A stretch of 64,000 nucleotides of DNA from DAOTXS01 sp034435055 (GCA_034435055.1 DAOTXS010000018.1:53056-117055); one strand, 5' to 3'. Shown: positions 8,860 through 17,405, numbered from the stretch's first letter. The notes: generated from the sequence alone by a model not told the origin. A program made the numbers and translations.

Positions 8860-8921
8860 ATCTACAGATTTTGCAGATTACACAGATTATTTTTCTGCGA
8901 AATCCGAGTAATCTGCGGATT
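8860..8921. repeat. Stuttered hairpin, CAGATT word set (copy 1)
   Basis: The gap 8838-8977 holds the words ACAGATTTT-GCAGATTACA-CAGATTA and then TCTGCGAAA-TCCGAGTAATCTGCGGATTA. GCAGATTAC (8871-8879) pairs with GTAATCTGC (8906-8914). It lies between the permease and kelch genes and may act as a weak terminator or spacer. Confidence 0.75.
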
Positions 8922-8977
8922 AACTTTTACCCGATGGGTTATTTCGGAAATCGTATAGTGCATTTTTGTGAAGGACT

Positions 8978-9952
8978 ATGAATTCGATATTTCAGTGGGC
9001 TAGAAAAATTTGCCCGACCATTGCGGTCGGGCTGTTGTTATTTCAAGCCGCGTGCCATTTCGGTGACGCGCCGCAACCGGGGCAATGGATCGCCCGGCGC
9101 AGTATGCTTATCAAACGCAGCTGGATCAGTCTAGCGGTCGTCCGCGAAAAAATTTACGGCATCGGCGGAATGACCGATGCAGACGGCAAGCGGCTTGATC
9201 TGAACGAAGCTTTTGATCCGCGTGCAAACGAATGGACCCAACTTGCGCCAATGCCCACCCCGCGATCATCGCCCGGCACAGCAGTCATCGGTGATTGGAT
9301 TTACGTCGTTGGCGGTTATCCCGAAGACGAAGCGACGAACCGGCTCGAAGTGTACGACACACTCAATAATCGATGGTTCACCGATCTGCCGCCCATGCCA
9401 ACCGCGCGCTTCGATTTGACCGCCGTCGCCATCGATAATATTGTGTACGCAATTGGCGGGTACAATCGCGGCGCGCTGGATGCCTTTGAAGCGTACGACA
9501 CCCAATCGAAACAATGGACAAAACTCACGCCGATGCCAACCGCGCGGTACGCTTTACAAGCGCTCGTCATCGACGGGAAAATTTTTGTGATCGGCGGACG
9601 CACCGCCACGTACGCAACCGACGTGATCGAAGTGTTTGATCCCAAGACCGGACAATGGTCATCTTCGCCGATTCGTGTGCCAGAGCCGATTGCCGGTTTT
9701 GGCGCGACGATGGTCGAAGGCAATTTGCACGTCGTCAAGTACGACAAACACTTGGCGTACGATTTCAAAACCGGTAAATGGCGCACCGACTTGCCGCCGA
9801 TGCCCACCTCGCGGCATGGTTTGCGTTTGGCGTACATCGACGGATTGTTGTACGCGATTGGCGGCTGTTTGCCGGATGGCAACAATTTATTCGACGTTGC
9901 GCGCAACGAGGCGTACATCGTGCGTCAACCTATGCAAATGAAAATCAAATGA
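8978..9952 (+). CDS. Kelch-repeat lipoprotein (six-bladed beta-propeller)
   Basis: The ATG at 8978 follows GAAGGA closely. The 324-residue product has a lipoprotein signal ending LLLFQAAC (Cys near residue 26). The rest consists of about six kelch blades, marked by repeated units of PMPTxRxxxxAVxxDxxIYxIGG, for example near residues 76-105, 128-155, 176-203 and 275-300. The glycine doublets IGG/VGG are retained in most blades; the fifth (HVVKYDKH) has lost them. It is probably an extracytoplasmic protein- or glycan-binding scaffold. It is unusual in that it lies between the permeases and a second binding-protein gene of the same importer operon. Confidence 0.88.
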   Translation: MNSIFQWARKICPTIAVGLLLFQAACHFGDAPQPGQWIARRSMLIKRSWISLAVVREKIYGIGGMTDADGKRLDLNEAFDPRANEWTQLAPMPTPRSSPGTAVIGDWIYVVGGYPEDEATNRLEVYDTLNNRWFTDLPPMPTARFDLTAVAIDNIVYAIGGYNRGALDAFEAYDTQSKQWTKLTPMPTARYALQALVIDGKIFVIGGRTATYATDVIEVFDPKTGQWSSSPIRVPEPIAGFGATMVEGNLHVVKYDKHLAYDFKTGKWRTDLPPMPTSRHGLRLAYIDGLLYAIGGCLPDGNNLFDVARNEAYIVRQPMQMKIK

Positions 9953-9962
9953 GCAAAGTGAA

Positions 9963-11639
9963 ATGAAGCGTCTTTTACTAATCGGTTTTTTAATTGCAAT
10001 GCTTTCCGCGTGTGTACCGCGCCTTGAGCCCACGCCGGAAGTTTTGCCCACGAACACTGCCATCATTGTTTTTGCCACCGCAACGCCGCGCGCAACTTCC
10101 GGCACGGCAACGCCCGCTACCAAAAAGGGGGGCGAATTCAAAGAGGCAATTACGGCGGACGCCAAAAGTTTTCACGTGTATCAAACTACTGACCCGGCGT
10201 CGCGCGCATTTCAAGATAAAGTTTTCGCAAGTGGTCTGACGTTGCGCGATCCCAAAACGCTCCAGCCGATTCCCGGGATGGCGGCGTCGTGGAACATCAC
10301 CGACGACGGACGCATCATCACCTTCACGTTACGCAAAGATTTGAAATGGAGCGATGGCACGCCACTCACCGCGTACGATTTCGAGTGGACGTACAGTCAG
10401 GCGAGCCGCCCGGAAAATCGCTATCCGTACCTCGACACGTTCCGTGACATTGCGTCGTACCGCGCGAAAGATGATTACACGCTCGAAGTCGTTTTGCGCG
10501 AGCCGATGTGCACTAGTTTGATCGTGGCGGATTCGATTACGCCGCTCCCGCAACACGTGTGGAGTCGGTATAGTTGGAGCGACCCGGCAAAAAATCCGGA
10601 GATTCAAAATCCGACGGTTGTTTCGGGAGCGTACAAACTCAAAGAGTGGAAGCCGGGAAATTCTGCCACCTTCGTCCGCAATGATCTGTACTATCGCGGT
10701 GCGCCGAATTTTGATGCGTACACCTTTCGCGTGGCGCCAAACCCGGCAACGCAATTGCAATGGCTAAAATCGGGTGAGGTGGATACCGCGCCGGTCGGCA
10801 TTGCCGACTTTGCCGAAACGAAAAAATCGGACGCGCTGAAATTGTATCAGTGGGAGGCGGAAACGCCGGAGTGGGATTTCATCGGCTTTAATTTGCGCCG
10901 CGCGTTTCTCAAAGATGTCGAGGTGCGCCGCGCGTTGTCCTACGCGATTCCGCGGCAATCGATTGCCGACAAGATTTTCGCCGGCTTGTCCAAACCGATG
11001 TTCTCCAATTACGCGCCGACGAATTGGGCGTTCAATCCCGATGTCGTGCGGTACGATTATAACATCGACACGGCGAAAGCGACGTTGCAAAAAGCCGGCT
11101 ATCGTTTGGATGCGAACGGTAGATTACTGCTCAAAGATGGCAAGCTGGCGCCGCGCTTGAAGATTTTCTACAACCTGACGAACGACCGCCGCAAACAGAT
11201 TGCCAATCTCGCGCAGGAAGAATTCAAGAAACTTGGCATCGATTCCGAAGTGATTGGAATGGACTTTGACCCGTATCTTGCTTACCTCAAGAAAGAGCCG
11301 TACGATTATGATTTGTTCGTGCTTGGCTGGCGCACGTCCATCGATCCGTACTATGCGTATCAGGTGTGGAGCGAGTTTAGCATTCCGTCGCTAAACATCG
11401 GTGCGTACGTCAATCGCGAGGTGGAGAAATTATACGAGCAAGCGAATCGTCCGCCGTGTGAGGTGGATGCGCGCAAACCGGTTTTCGGTCAAATTCAAAA
11501 ATCGATTACGAACGATGCGCCGTACGTCTTTTTGGTGTACCACACCGGTTATGCGTTCGTGAACAAGCGCGTCGTTCCGAACGAAGCGACGAAACTGGGA
11601 ATTTCCTACGCCCCGGAGCAGTGGTACATCGCAAGATAG
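9963..11639 (+). CDS. Second peptide-binding lipoprotein (ABC family 5)
   Basis: This 558-residue product starts 10 nt after the kelch gene, so it is co-transcribed with it. The signal is MKRLLLIGFLIAMLSAC with lipidated Cys17, followed by a short Pro/Thr linker. The SBP_bac_5 domain contains FTLRKDLKWSDGTPLTAYDF and YDYDLFVLGWRTSIDPYYAYQVW. It is clearly related to the product of 5152-6870 but divergent in the pocket region, so it may bring a different peptide to the same permeases. Confidence 0.92.
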   Translation: MKRLLLIGFLIAMLSACVPRLEPTPEVLPTNTAIIVFATATPRATSGTATPATKKGGEFKEAITADAKSFHVYQTTDPASRAFQDKVFASGLTLRDPKTLQPIPGMAASWNITDDGRIITFTLRKDLKWSDGTPLTAYDFEWTYSQASRPENRYPYLDTFRDIASYRAKDDYTLEVVLREPMCTSLIVADSITPLPQHVWSRYSWSDPAKNPEIQNPTVVSGAYKLKEWKPGNSATFVRNDLYYRGAPNFDAYTFRVAPNPATQLQWLKSGEVDTAPVGIADFAETKKSDALKLYQWEAETPEWDFIGFNLRRAFLKDVEVRRALSYAIPRQSIADKIFAGLSKPMFSNYAPTNWAFNPDVVRYDYNIDTAKATLQKAGYRLDANGRLLLKDGKLAPRLKIFYNLTNDRRKQIANLAQEEFKKLGIDSEVIGMDFDPYLAYLKKEPYDYDLFVLGWRTSIDPYYAYQVWSEFSIPSLNIGAYVNREVEKLYEQANRPPCEVDARKPVFGQIQKSITNDAPYVFLVYHTGYAFVNKRVVPNEATKLGISYAPEQWYIAR

Positions 11640-11656
11640 CCAGCGCGTTATGAAAT

Positions 11657-11726
11657 AATAAATCCGCAGATTACTCAGATTCCGCAGACAATAAACTCTG
11701 CAATCTGTGAACTCTGCGGATTTATT
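11657..11726. repeat. Stuttered hairpin, CAGATT word set (copy 2), acting as convergent terminator
   Basis: AATAAATCCGCAGA (11657-11670) pairs perfectly with TCTGCGGATTTATT (11713-11726). The interior repeats the words CAGATTCCGCAGA and CTCTGCAATCTGTGA. It lies between two converging genes and has T-rich flanks on both strands, so it may terminate both. Confidence 0.8.
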
Positions 11727-11740
11727 TTTCGATGCCTGAT

Positions 11741-12112
11741 TTATCGTCCGTTATCTTCGCGGATGAACAGCGTGAGCGCCCAACTCACAATACTTACGAC
11801 TAACGCGCCGATCAACGCCGCCCAAAAGCCGTCAACCGTGAAGCCCAGTCCCAATTGCCCGGCAAGCCAGCCGGTCAACGCAAGCATCACGGCGTTGATG
11901 ATGAATGTGAACAAACCAAAGGTCAAAGCGATCAACGGACAGGTGAGTACGGTCAGCAATGGACGAATCAACGCATTCACCAAACCAAAAATCAGCGCGA
12001 CGACCAAGATTGTGTACCATTCGCCTTTGAACGACAAACCGGGAATGCCAATCTGGGTCGCCGCGTACAGCGCAATCGCATTGATGACGAGGCGCAGAAC
12101 CAAGTTTCGCAT
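11741..12112 (-). CDS. Small four-helix membrane protein, phage-holin-4 (YvlD-like) family
   Basis: I chose the ATG at 12112, preceded by AGGAGGAG; the longer reading frame to 12220 has no support. The 123-residue product is almost wholly hydrophobic, with four likely membrane helices. The motif GLVNALIRPLLTVLTCPL followed by LTFGLFTFIINAVML is typical of the PF04020 family, which is not a true holin. Function is unknown. It is convergent with the importer operon and divergent from the hydrogenase operon. Confidence 0.85.
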   Translation of the reverse strand: MRNLVLRLVINAIALYAATQIGIPGLSFKGEWYTILVVALIFGLVNALIRPLLTVLTCPLIALTFGLFTFIINAVMLALTGWLAGQLGLGFTVDGFWAALIGALVVSIVSWALTLFIREDNGR

Positions 12113-12210
12113 TTCTCCTCCTTGATGGTGCTGTGCATTATGCCCGATATGAATCGGTTTGGCAAATCCAAGTTCGATGCGGACGACTCGCGCCAAATTC
12201 ATACCAATTT

Positions 12211-12239
12211 TTGACCGCATTTAGACATCGTTATATAAT
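12211..12239 (+). promoter_or_regulatory. Sigma-70 promoter of the hydrogenase operon
   Basis: TTGACC (12211-12216), a 17-bp spacer and TATAAT (12234-12239). The leader to the first start codon is about 105 nt and includes a terminator-like hairpin. Confidence 0.8.
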
Positions 12240-12292
12240 AATGATTGAGAGCGCAAAGCCGCGCTCGTCATTGCCTCAATTCAGGTGTTGAG

Positions 12293-12335
12293 CGCCTGCC
12301 AGATGTCTTGGACATTAGGTAGGCGTTTTATTTTT
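12293..12335 (+). promoter_or_regulatory. Terminator-like leader hairpin before hydB (possible attenuator)
   Basis: CGCCTGCC (12293-12300) pairs with GGTAGGCG (12318-12325) with one G-U pair, an inner ATGTC/GACAT stem extends it, and TTTTATTTTT follows at once. It sits between the promoter and the ribosome site of the first hydrogenase gene. This is the layout of an attenuator or riboswitch expression platform; no known ligand domain is recognised. Confidence 0.55.
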
Positions 12336-12351
12336 GGCTCAGGAGAATCCG

Positions 12352-13386
12352 ATGAGTCTGAAAATCATCAATCAGGATGACCTTGTGCCGTTCGTCCAGA
12401 AGCTGATGAACGAGTACGAGGTGATCGCGCCGGTGGCAAACGACATCAGTTTCAAGTTTGCCCCGCTCACCGATGCGTCGCAAATGCGGCTCGATTACAA
12501 CACAACGATCATTCCGCCGCGTAAAGCGTTGTTGCCGCAACAAGAGACGCTCTTTAATTTTCGTACCGACATGCCGTCCGCGTCGCCGATGTTCGATATG
12601 CGCTGGCGGGTCCTCTTTGGCGTACACACGTGCGATCTCCACGCGATGTGTATGCTCGACGCGGCGTTTGCCAAAGGCAACCCGGACGCGCATTACATGA
12701 AACGGCGCGCGACCACATCGATTGTCAGTCTCGAATGCCTCGACTCGTGCGACGAGCATTCGTTCTGCAAGAGTATGAACACGCTCTCCGCGTCGTCCGG
12801 CTTTGATCTGCATCTCATCGATCTCGGCGATATGTACGCGGTCGATGTCGGAACAACGGCCGGCGAAGTTATGCTGATGAATCATGCCAAGTCGCACGAG
12901 GCAACGCGCGCCGAAGTGGCGTTGCTCGACAAAACGATGAGCGCAAAGTGGGCGCGCTTTCCCAGCCGCCTCAACGTCGATGGCAAGGATTTGCCGGCGT
13001 TGATGAGCATTAGCTACAAAAGTTCGGTTTGGGAAGAAGTTGGTCAGCGCTGTTTTGGTTGCGGCTCGTGCAACGTCGTTTGCCCCACGTGCTATTGCTT
13101 TGACGTGCGCGACGAAATTTCGTTGGATGGTAAAACCGGCGAACGTTATCGCGTATGGGATTCGTGCCAGCTCGACGAGTTTGCACGCATCGGCTCTGGC
13201 GAAAATTTCCGCAAGACGCACGCGCAACGTTTACGCCATCGATTTATGCGCAAAGGCAAATACATCGCCGAGGCATTTCCGGGGCATACCGGTTGTGTTG
13301 GTTGCGGACGATGCGCGCGTGGCTGTCTCGTCGATATTACGCCGATTGGCGTGTGGAATTCGCTCCACAAAGCGCACGCAATGTAG
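12352..13386 (+). CDS. hydB: [NiFe] hydrogenase beta subunit (HydB-like, 4Fe-4S electron transfer)
   Basis: I chose the ATG at 12352 with AGGAGA at 12341-12346. The 344-residue cytoplasmic protein resembles HydB of sulfhydrogenases and AsrA. Its C-terminal third has two iron-sulfur motifs: CFGCGSCNVVCPTCYC and CVGCGRCARGCLVDI. A Cys-containing VHTCDLHAMC segment lies near residue 90. It relays electrons between the small subunit and the flavin subunit. Gene order beta-gamma-delta-alpha matches group 3b cytoplasmic hydrogenases. Confidence 0.9.
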   Translation: MSLKIINQDDLVPFVQKLMNEYEVIAPVANDISFKFAPLTDASQMRLDYNTTIIPPRKALLPQQETLFNFRTDMPSASPMFDMRWRVLFGVHTCDLHAMCMLDAAFAKGNPDAHYMKRRATTSIVSLECLDSCDEHSFCKSMNTLSASSGFDLHLIDLGDMYAVDVGTTAGEVMLMNHAKSHEATRAEVALLDKTMSAKWARFPSRLNVDGKDLPALMSISYKSSVWEEVGQRCFGCGSCNVVCPTCYCFDVRDEISLDGKTGERYRVWDSCQLDEFARIGSGENFRKTHAQRLRHRFMRKGKYIAEAFPGHTGCVGCGRCARGCLVDITPIGVWNSLHKAHAM

Positions 13387-13395
13387 GAGGCAACA

Positions 13396-14235
13396 ATGTC
13401 ACCCATACCTGCAATCGAATCAATTTACGTTCCAACGATGGCTTGGATCTCCAAAGTGCAAACGCTGACGCCGATGGAAAAATTCTTTACCATCGAATTA
13501 CCGCGCGGAATGTCGCTGGGACACAAGCCGGGACAATTTGTCGAAGTGAGTCTCTTTGGCGTCGGCGAAGCGCCCATTTCGATTTCGTCATCGCCGAGCC
13601 GGAGCAATGGCAAGTTTGAATTGTGCGTCCGCAAAGTCGGTGATGTAACCACGGCACTGCACAATCTGGGCGAAGGTGCGCGCATCGGTGTGCGCGGACC
13701 GTTCGGCACCGGTTTTCCGGTTGAGCAATTTGAAGGCAAAGATATTTTAATCGCCGCGGGCGGTTTGTCGCTTGCGCCGGTGCGTAGCGTGATCTATCAA
13801 GTCCTCGATAATCGCAAAAAGTACGGGCGCGTGATTATTCTTTACGGCGCCAAAACGCCGAGCGAGTTGTTGTTCAAAGACGAACTGCAAGAATTCGGCA
13901 AACGCGCGGACATCGAGTTTCATGTGACGGTTGATCGCGGCGATAAAGATTGGATTGGCAACGTTGGCGTCATCACGACGCTCTTTCCCAAAATCACCGT
14001 CAACCCGCGCAACACCATTGCAATCACCGAAGGTCCACCGATTATGTACCGCTTTGTGATGATCGAGTTGTTGGGCAAGGGCATTCCCGAAGATCAAATC
14101 TGGCTCTCGCTCGAACGCCGGATGAAATGCGGCGTGGGCAAATGCGGACATTGCCAAATCGATCATTATTATTGTTGCCAGGACGGACCGTCGTTTAATT
14201 ACGCGCAAATCAAAGGCGTGATGGAGGCGATATGA
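13396..14235 (+). CDS. hydG: [NiFe] hydrogenase gamma subunit (HydG-like, FAD/NAD(P)H-binding)
   Basis: This 279-residue protein has an FAD-binding ferredoxin-reductase-like domain (KPGQFVEVSLFGVGEAPISIS, residues 39-60), then an NAD(P)-binding region beginning DILIAAGGLSLAPVRS. Near the C-terminus, RMKCGVGKCGHCQ plus a later Cys gives the [2Fe-2S] site found in dihydroorotate dehydrogenase electron-transfer subunits and sulfhydrogenase gamma. GGAGG precedes the start. Its stop overlaps the next start as ATGA. It exchanges electrons with NAD(P)H. Confidence 0.92.
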   Translation: MSPIPAIESIYVPTMAWISKVQTLTPMEKFFTIELPRGMSLGHKPGQFVEVSLFGVGEAPISISSSPSRSNGKFELCVRKVGDVTTALHNLGEGARIGVRGPFGTGFPVEQFEGKDILIAAGGLSLAPVRSVIYQVLDNRKKYGRVIILYGAKTPSELLFKDELQEFGKRADIEFHVTVDRGDKDWIGNVGVITTLFPKITVNPRNTIAITEGPPIMYRFVMIELLGKGIPEDQIWLSLERRMKCGVGKCGHCQIDHYYCCQDGPSFNYAQIKGVMEAI

Positions 14236-14975
14236 AACCCAAAGTGGCATTCTTCGATTTCACGAGTTGCGAAGGTTGTCAACTCACTGTCGTCGATTCG
14301 CTCCAAACGCATCTCGATTTGCTCGACGCGGTGGAGATCGTGCAGTTCCGCGAAGCGATCAGCGAGCGCGGTGAAGATTACGCGATTGCGTTCGTCGAAG
14401 GATCGATCACGCGCGAAGCGGACGAGGAACGCTTGAAGAAAATCCGTGAGCAAGCGGCAGTGCTTGTCGCGCTCGGCGCGTGCGCACACATTGGCGGCGT
14501 CAACGCGATCAAAAATATGTCGCCGCTCGCCGACGTGCGCAAATATGTGTACGGCGACCAAGCCGAATGGTACGCCACGTACGCCGCGCGCCCATTGAGC
14601 GCAGTGGTCAAAGTGGACGCGTTCATCCCGGGTTGCCCCATTGATCGCGAGGAATTTATCCGCGTCGTCAAAGCGGCGTTGATAGGCAAGAAAATGCCGA
14701 TTCCGGATTATCCAATGTGCGTAGAATGCAAATTGAAAGAGAATGTTTGTGTATTCCACAAAGGTGGTTTCTGTCTCGGTCCGGTCACGCGCGCCGGGTG
14801 CGGTGCCATCTGCCCAACCTACGGCGACGGCTGTGAAGGTTGTCGCGGTCTCATCTCGAATCCGAACCGCGATTCGATGAAGAATGTGTTGGCGGAAAAC
14901 GGCTTGACCACCGAAGGTGTAATGGCGCGCATGACGATGTTTGGGGCGTACGATGCCAGTCAACTAGGCAAATAG
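14232..14975 (+). CDS. hydD: [NiFe] hydrogenase small subunit (HydD-like, delta)
   Basis: This 247-residue subunit starts MKPKVAFFDFTSCEGCQLTVVD with the proximal-cluster pair CEGC, then GACAHIGGV and the second part CPIDREEF. The C-terminal part carries further cysteines (CVECKLKENVC, CLGPVTRAGCGAICP, CEGC) that hold three 4Fe-4S clusters. There is no signal peptide, so the enzyme is cytoplasmic. Start and previous stop overlap as ATGA, suggesting coupled translation. Confidence 0.93.
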   Translation: MKPKVAFFDFTSCEGCQLTVVDSLQTHLDLLDAVEIVQFREAISERGEDYAIAFVEGSITREADEERLKKIREQAAVLVALGACAHIGGVNAIKNMSPLADVRKYVYGDQAEWYATYAARPLSAVVKVDAFIPGCPIDREEFIRVVKAALIGKKMPIPDYPMCVECKLKENVCVFHKGGFCLGPVTRAGCGAICPTYGDGCEGCRGLISNPNRDSMKNVLAENGLTTEGVMARMTMFGAYDASQLGK

Positions 14976-15020
14976 TCAATTAGTCAACTAGTTAACGATT
15001 GACCAATCACTAATTGACTA
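14973..15020. repeat. Stuttered hairpin, AGTCAATT word set
   Basis: TAGTCAATTAGT (14973-14984) pairs perfectly with ACTAATTGACTA (15009-15020); the middle repeats TAGTCAAC-TAGTTAAC-GATTGACC. It fills nearly the whole gap between the small and large hydrogenase subunits. The ribosome site of the next gene (GAGGT, 15026-15030) lies just outside it. Confidence 0.78.
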
Positions 15021-15034
15021 ATCACGAGGTTACA

Positions 15035-16327
15035 ATGACACAAAATATAAAAATCGATGTCCACCACGTTACCCGCGTCGAGGGGCATGGCAACATCGTG
15101 GTCAATGCGAAGAACGGTGTGCTAGAAGAATGCCGGCTCGAGATTGTCGAGACGCCGCGCTTTTTTGAAGCGATGTTGCGCGGGCGACCGTACACCGAAG
15201 CGAGTCACATCACGTCGCGCATCTGCGGTATTTGTGCGGTCGGGCACGCGACGGCGTCATTGCGCGCGAGCGAGAATGCGCTTGGCGTCGAATTGTCGGA
15301 GCAGACGCAACTCTTGCGCAAATTGATTTTCTTCGGCGAGATGCTCGATAGTCACATTTTGCACGCGTATATGCTTGTCGCGCCGGACTTTTTCAACGTC
15401 GGCAGTGTGATTCCGCTTGCCGGCATCGCACCCGAAGTGGTCTTGCGCGCTTTACGCATGAAGAAACTCGCGGGCGATTTGTGCGCAGTGATCGGCGGTC
15501 GTCACACGCACCCGATTGCGATGACCGTCGGTGGCTTTACGCATTTGCCAACCATCGACGAAATTAAAACGTTGCGTGAACGACTCATCGCCGCGCGCGC
15601 GGATGTCGATGCGACCGTTGCGTTATTCAAGACGTTGCCGTGGCCCCAGTTCAACCGCGAGACGGAGTACGTCGCGTTGAGCAAGCCGGACGAATACGCG
15701 TTCATCGATGGCACGATCACGACGACGGATGGTGGATCGTATCACCTCAACGATTACAAACAGGTTACGAACGAACGCTGCGTCGAACATTCATCGGCGA
15801 AACACACCGCGCACAAACGTGAATCGTATATGGTTGGCGCATTGGCGCGATTTAATGTAAACTACAAACAGTTGCATCCCAAAGCGAAAGAAGCGGCGGA
15901 TGCGCTGGGCATGAAACCGATTTGTACGAATCCGTACTACAACTCGGCGGCGCAAGTCGTTGAGATTGTGCACAGCGTCGAAGAGGCGATCAAGGTTTGC
16001 GATGAGTTGATCGCGCGCGGCATCCAACAAGAAACGCCGTACAAATTTGCCGGCAAAGGCGGCGCCGGTGTCGGTTCGTGCGAAGTGCCGCGCGGCATCT
16101 TGTTCCACAATTACGAAATCGGCGATGATGGAAATGTGAAGAACGCCAATTGCATCATCCCGACCGGGCAAAACCTGGCAAACATCGAAGCGGATATGCG
16201 CGCGCTGGTGCCGCAGATCATTGACCAAGGCGAACAAAAAGTAACGCTGGCGATGGAAATGCTCGTCCGCGCGTACGATCCGTGTATATCTTGTTCGGTA
16301 CATTTTCTTGAAGTGAAGTTTGTATAG
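15035..16327 (+). CDS. hydA: [NiFe] hydrogenase large catalytic subunit (HydA-like, alpha)
   Basis: I chose the ATG at 15035, behind GAGGT. The 430-residue protein carries the two Cys pairs that hold the NiFe centre: RICGIC (residues 62-67) and DPCISCSVH (residues 415-423). The seven residues after His423 are the C-terminal peptide removed on maturation. RVEGHGNIV near the start is the usual L0 motif. With the beta, gamma and delta subunits it forms a cytoplasmic, NAD(P)-linked group 3b-like enzyme that can take up or evolve hydrogen and may reduce sulfur. Its stop codon lies inside the repeat that follows. Confidence 0.94.
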   Translation: MTQNIKIDVHHVTRVEGHGNIVVNAKNGVLEECRLEIVETPRFFEAMLRGRPYTEASHITSRICGICAVGHATASLRASENALGVELSEQTQLLRKLIFFGEMLDSHILHAYMLVAPDFFNVGSVIPLAGIAPEVVLRALRMKKLAGDLCAVIGGRHTHPIAMTVGGFTHLPTIDEIKTLRERLIAARADVDATVALFKTLPWPQFNRETEYVALSKPDEYAFIDGTITTTDGGSYHLNDYKQVTNERCVEHSSAKHTAHKRESYMVGALARFNVNYKQLHPKAKEAADALGMKPICTNPYYNSAAQVVEIVHSVEEAIKVCDELIARGIQQETPYKFAGKGGAGVGSCEVPRGILFHNYEIGDDGNVKNANCIIPTGQNLANIEADMRALVPQIIDQGEQKVTLAMEMLVRAYDPCISCSVHFLEVKFV

Positions 16328-16440
16328 TGCAATAGTTGGATAGTTCAATAGTGCGATAGTTTGATAATTTCTCTATTCGATGGCAAACTGTCCAACTATG
16401 CAACTATCGCACTAACGCACGATTGCACTATCGCACTATG
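16324..16440. repeat. Stuttered hairpin, ATAGT word set, spanning the hydA-protease gap
   Basis: Words ATAGTGCA-ATAGTTGG-ATAGTTCA-ATAGTGCG-ATAGTTTG are followed by their reverse complements. TAGTGCGATAGTT (16349-16361) pairs with AACTATCGCACTA (16402-16414), and ATAGTGCAAT (16324-16333) with ATTGCACTAT (16422-16431). The element holds the hydA stop codon at one end and the start codon of the protease at the other. Confidence 0.85.
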
Positions 16441-16890
16441 AAACGAACTTTGGTTCTCGGTCTGGGCAATCCTCTGCAAGGCGACGATGGGGTGGGCTGT
16501 CGCGTGGCGCAGGAATTGGAACGGCGAAGGTTGCCGGACAACGTTGAGGTAATCGACGGGGGGACGCCGGGGCTCGGCTTGCTGAATTTGTTCGAAGGGC
16601 GCGACCGTGTTATCCTCATCGACGCGGCGGAGATGGGCTTGATGCCGGGCGAGTTTCGACGCTTTGAGCCGCAAGATGTGACGCTGACCGGTTCCAGCAA
16701 TCGATTTTCGTTGCATCGCACCGGCGTCATCGACGCGCTGGCGCTCGCGCGTGAGTTGAATATCGAACTACCGCAGATCGTTTTCTTTGGCGTGCAACCG
16801 GCAATCGTCGATTGGAACCATACGCTCAGCCCGGCGGTACACGCGACCGTGCCGCAAGTCATTGAAGCAGTTTTGAATGAAGTGAAATAA
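16438..16890 (+). CDS. Hydrogenase maturation protease
   Basis: This 150-residue protein of the HyaD/HybD/HycI family begins MKRTLVLGLGNPLQGDDGVG, with the Asp/Glu nickel-sensing residues Asp17 region and the conserved ID-AA motif (LIDAAEMG). It removes the short C-terminal tail of the large subunit after nickel insertion. The ATG at 16438 closes the ATAGT-type repeat and has no recognisable ribosome site. No other hyp maturation genes are in the window. Confidence 0.9.
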   Translation: MKRTLVLGLGNPLQGDDGVGCRVAQELERRRLPDNVEVIDGGTPGLGLLNLFEGRDRVILIDAAEMGLMPGEFRRFEPQDVTLTGSSNRFSLHRTGVIDALALARELNIELPQIVFFGVQPAIVDWNHTLSPAVHATVPQVIEAVLNEVK

Positions 16891-16947
16891 TGATCGCAGA
16901 CCGATAGCCGCACTTTTGCGGTCGGCGGTCGAACTTGGGAGTGACAA

Positions 16948-17355
16948 ATGGCAAACGAAAAAATCTTGATTATCGATGACGATGACGATCTGGTTTTGGC
17001 AATGCGCCTGCCGCTCGAAGCGGCGGGTTTTCAGGTGTTCCGCGCGGCAAACGCGGAAGAAGGATTACACAAGATCAAGGAGCTCACGCCCGACCTCATC
17101 ATCCTCGATGTAATGATGGATACGACGACGGCAGGATTTCAAGTGAGTCTCACATTGCGTAGCCCTGATCCACAATCGGAGTACGCGGCGTACAGCCACA
17201 TTCCGATTCTGATGCTCACTGCCATTCATTCCACCACGCCGTTGCGCTTTGGTCCCGATAAGGATTATTTGCCGGTCGATGCGTTCATCGAAAAACCAAT
17301 CGAGCCGAAGAAATTGATCGACCAAGTCCGGGCACATTTGAAACAACGCGTATGA
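16948..17355 (+). CDS. Single-domain response regulator
   Basis: This 135-residue receiver has the acidic cluster IIDDDDD (residues 8-14), phospho-acceptor Asp54 in IILDVMMD, and the conserved Lys in FIEKPIEP. No output domain follows. The loop after Asp54 is longer than usual (TTTAGFQVSLTLRSPDPQ). GGGAG lies before the start. It stands between the hydrogenase protease and a sensor kinase and is the likely phosphorylation partner of that kinase. Confidence 0.9.
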   Translation: MANEKILIIDDDDDLVLAMRLPLEAAGFQVFRAANAEEGLHKIKELTPDLIILDVMMDTTTAGFQVSLTLRSPDPQSEYAAYSHIPILMLTAIHSTTPLRFGPDKDYLPVDAFIEKPIEPKKLIDQVRAHLKQRV

Positions 17356-17360
17356 TATTC

Positions 17361-17394
17361 AAACCTTTCGGCGATTCCAAAGCCCGAAAGGTTT
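17361..17394 (+). other. Hairpin between response regulator and kinase genes
   Basis: AAACCTTTCGG (17361-17371) and CCGAAAGGTTT (17384-17394) form a perfect 11-bp stem with no T-tract. It fills the 50-nt gap and may modulate the kinase level. Confidence 0.65.
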
Positions 17395-17405
17395 AACTTG
17401 CCCCG

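Noticed and set aside
12328..13227. A 299-codon frame antisense to hydB
   Set aside because: It is opposite a gene with intact iron-sulfur motifs, and the translation shows only Arg/His/Ala-rich low-information sequence.
16324..16440. ATAGT repeats considered as a small CRISPR array
   Set aside because: Repeat units are only 8-9 nt, change from copy to copy, have no spacers, and the second half is the reverse complement of the first. No cas genes are present.
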